Assembly: GCF_900188415.1 (NCBI RefSeq)
Contig: NZ_FZNV01000005.1
Coordinates: 62,001 to 126,000, forward strand
Direction of reading: 5' to 3'
Source of the DNA: Maribacter sedimenticola
GTDB taxonomy: Bacteria; Bacteroidota; Bacteroidia; Flavobacteriales; Flavobacteriaceae
Length of the DNA stretch: 64,000 bases
The translations under genes and the position numbers were made by a program. Positions 63,843 through 64,000 of this stretch are shown here, one piece after another; the first letter of the stretch is position 1; the number at the start of each line of letters is the position of its first letter. Below the pieces are notes generated by a model. The model was given only the letters and a program-made list of their open reading frames with translations. It had not been told where the DNA came from and did no database searches.

Positions 63843-64000
63843 ATGTTACTGAGACAATTATCATTAATCAATTATAAAAATTTCGAATCAAAAGAATTAG
63901 TGTTCGATGCTAAGATTAATTGTTTTGTGGGTGATAATGGGGTTGGCAAAACCAATATTCTGGATGCCATTTATCATTTATCCTTTGGTAAGAGTTATTT
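63843..64000 (+). CDS. recF: DNA replication and repair protein RecF, N-terminal part only
   Basis: The first 52 codons of RecF, cut by the right edge. The sequence begins [14 protein letters not shown], and the Walker A motif is [20 protein letters not shown], both standard for RecF, an SMC-like ATPase that helps load RecA at gaps. It is divergent from the TPR-ribH unit. In flavobacteria recF is often next to this TPR gene rather than beside dnaA. Confidence 0.9.
   Translation, partial: MLLRQLSLINYKNFESKELVFDAKINCFVGDNGVGKTNILDAIYHLSFGKSY

Noticed and set aside
1-64000. tRNA, rRNA, insertion sequence, prophage or integron features
   Set aside because: No cloverleaf-type sequences, transposase or integrase motifs, terminal inverted repeats or phage proteins were recognised on reading through; a covariance-model search was not possible.

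Overview
The window is a chromosomal segment of a Bacteroidota bacterium, almost certainly a marine Flavobacteriaceae (Maribacter/Zobellia/Arenibacter-like; genus is inference). Support: AT-rich DNA, SusC/SusD pairs, a giant SprB-repeat protein with a type IX secretion (T9SS type B) C-terminal domain, Bacteroidota-type -7 promoter boxes (TAnnTTTG) in front of many genes, and family content typical of the group (DUF4159, DUF5683, THUMP-like methyltransferase, DUF4212 plus symporter, long signal peptidase I). No rRNA, tRNA, CRISPR, insertion sequence or prophage was recognised.

Layout. (1) 1-5103, housekeeping: the start of a TamB-like gene on the minus strand, diverging from tsaD, rsmE, a DUF4159 protein, an AI-2E-family permease and a THUMP-like methyltransferase. 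(2) 5104-25255, accessory outer-membrane locus: SusC-SusD, two very large FG-GAP/ASPIC lipoproteins, a second SusC-SusD pair, then on the minus strand an esterase and a seven-haem cytochrome c. There is no carbohydrate-active enzyme or regulator in it, so it is not a standard polysaccharide utilisation locus. (3) 25426-34065: a 2879-residue SprB-repeat T9SS cargo protein on the minus strand, diverging from a PQQ-type sugar dehydrogenase. (4) 35353-44554: a peptidoglycan-recycling cluster: murQ and a DeoR-family regulator on the minus strand, diverging from a NagB-PIG-L fusion, a GHL10 lipoprotein, an AmpG-like permease, a NagZ-like GH3 and anmK. (5) 44596-48560: acetate module (DUF4212, sodium:solute symporter, acs). 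(6) 48631-48935: decayed TPR gene, followed by a Bcr/CflA exporter. (7) 50536-57552: udk, a DivIC/FtsB-like gene, parA, parB, DUF5683, dapB, lepB, WbqC and DUF6122. (8) 57533-63720, minus strand, tightly packed: TPR protein, ribH, small membrane protein, mutL, two rhomboids and an endonuclease/exonuclease/phosphatase protein. The start of recF runs off the right edge.

How the parts work together. In the recycling cluster, GlcNAc-anhydroMurNAc peptides enter by AmpG, NagZ removes GlcNAc, AnmK makes MurNAc-6P and MurQ makes GlcNAc-6P. The NagB-PIG-L fusion could then deacetylate and deaminate it to fructose-6P. No separate nagA is present. The two divergent transcripts of this cluster each carry a near-identical 12-base element at the same orientation just upstream of their -7 boxes, a good candidate operator.

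The best candidate for an undescribed system is the SusC-SusD / double-propeller lipoprotein locus at 5525-23242. Each big lipoprotein has seven Ca-binding FG-GAP motifs, an ASPIC/UnbV domain, then seven more. The second lipoprotein gene and the second susC share an upstream box, TATTTTAAAAT-N4-CGTAAATTA.
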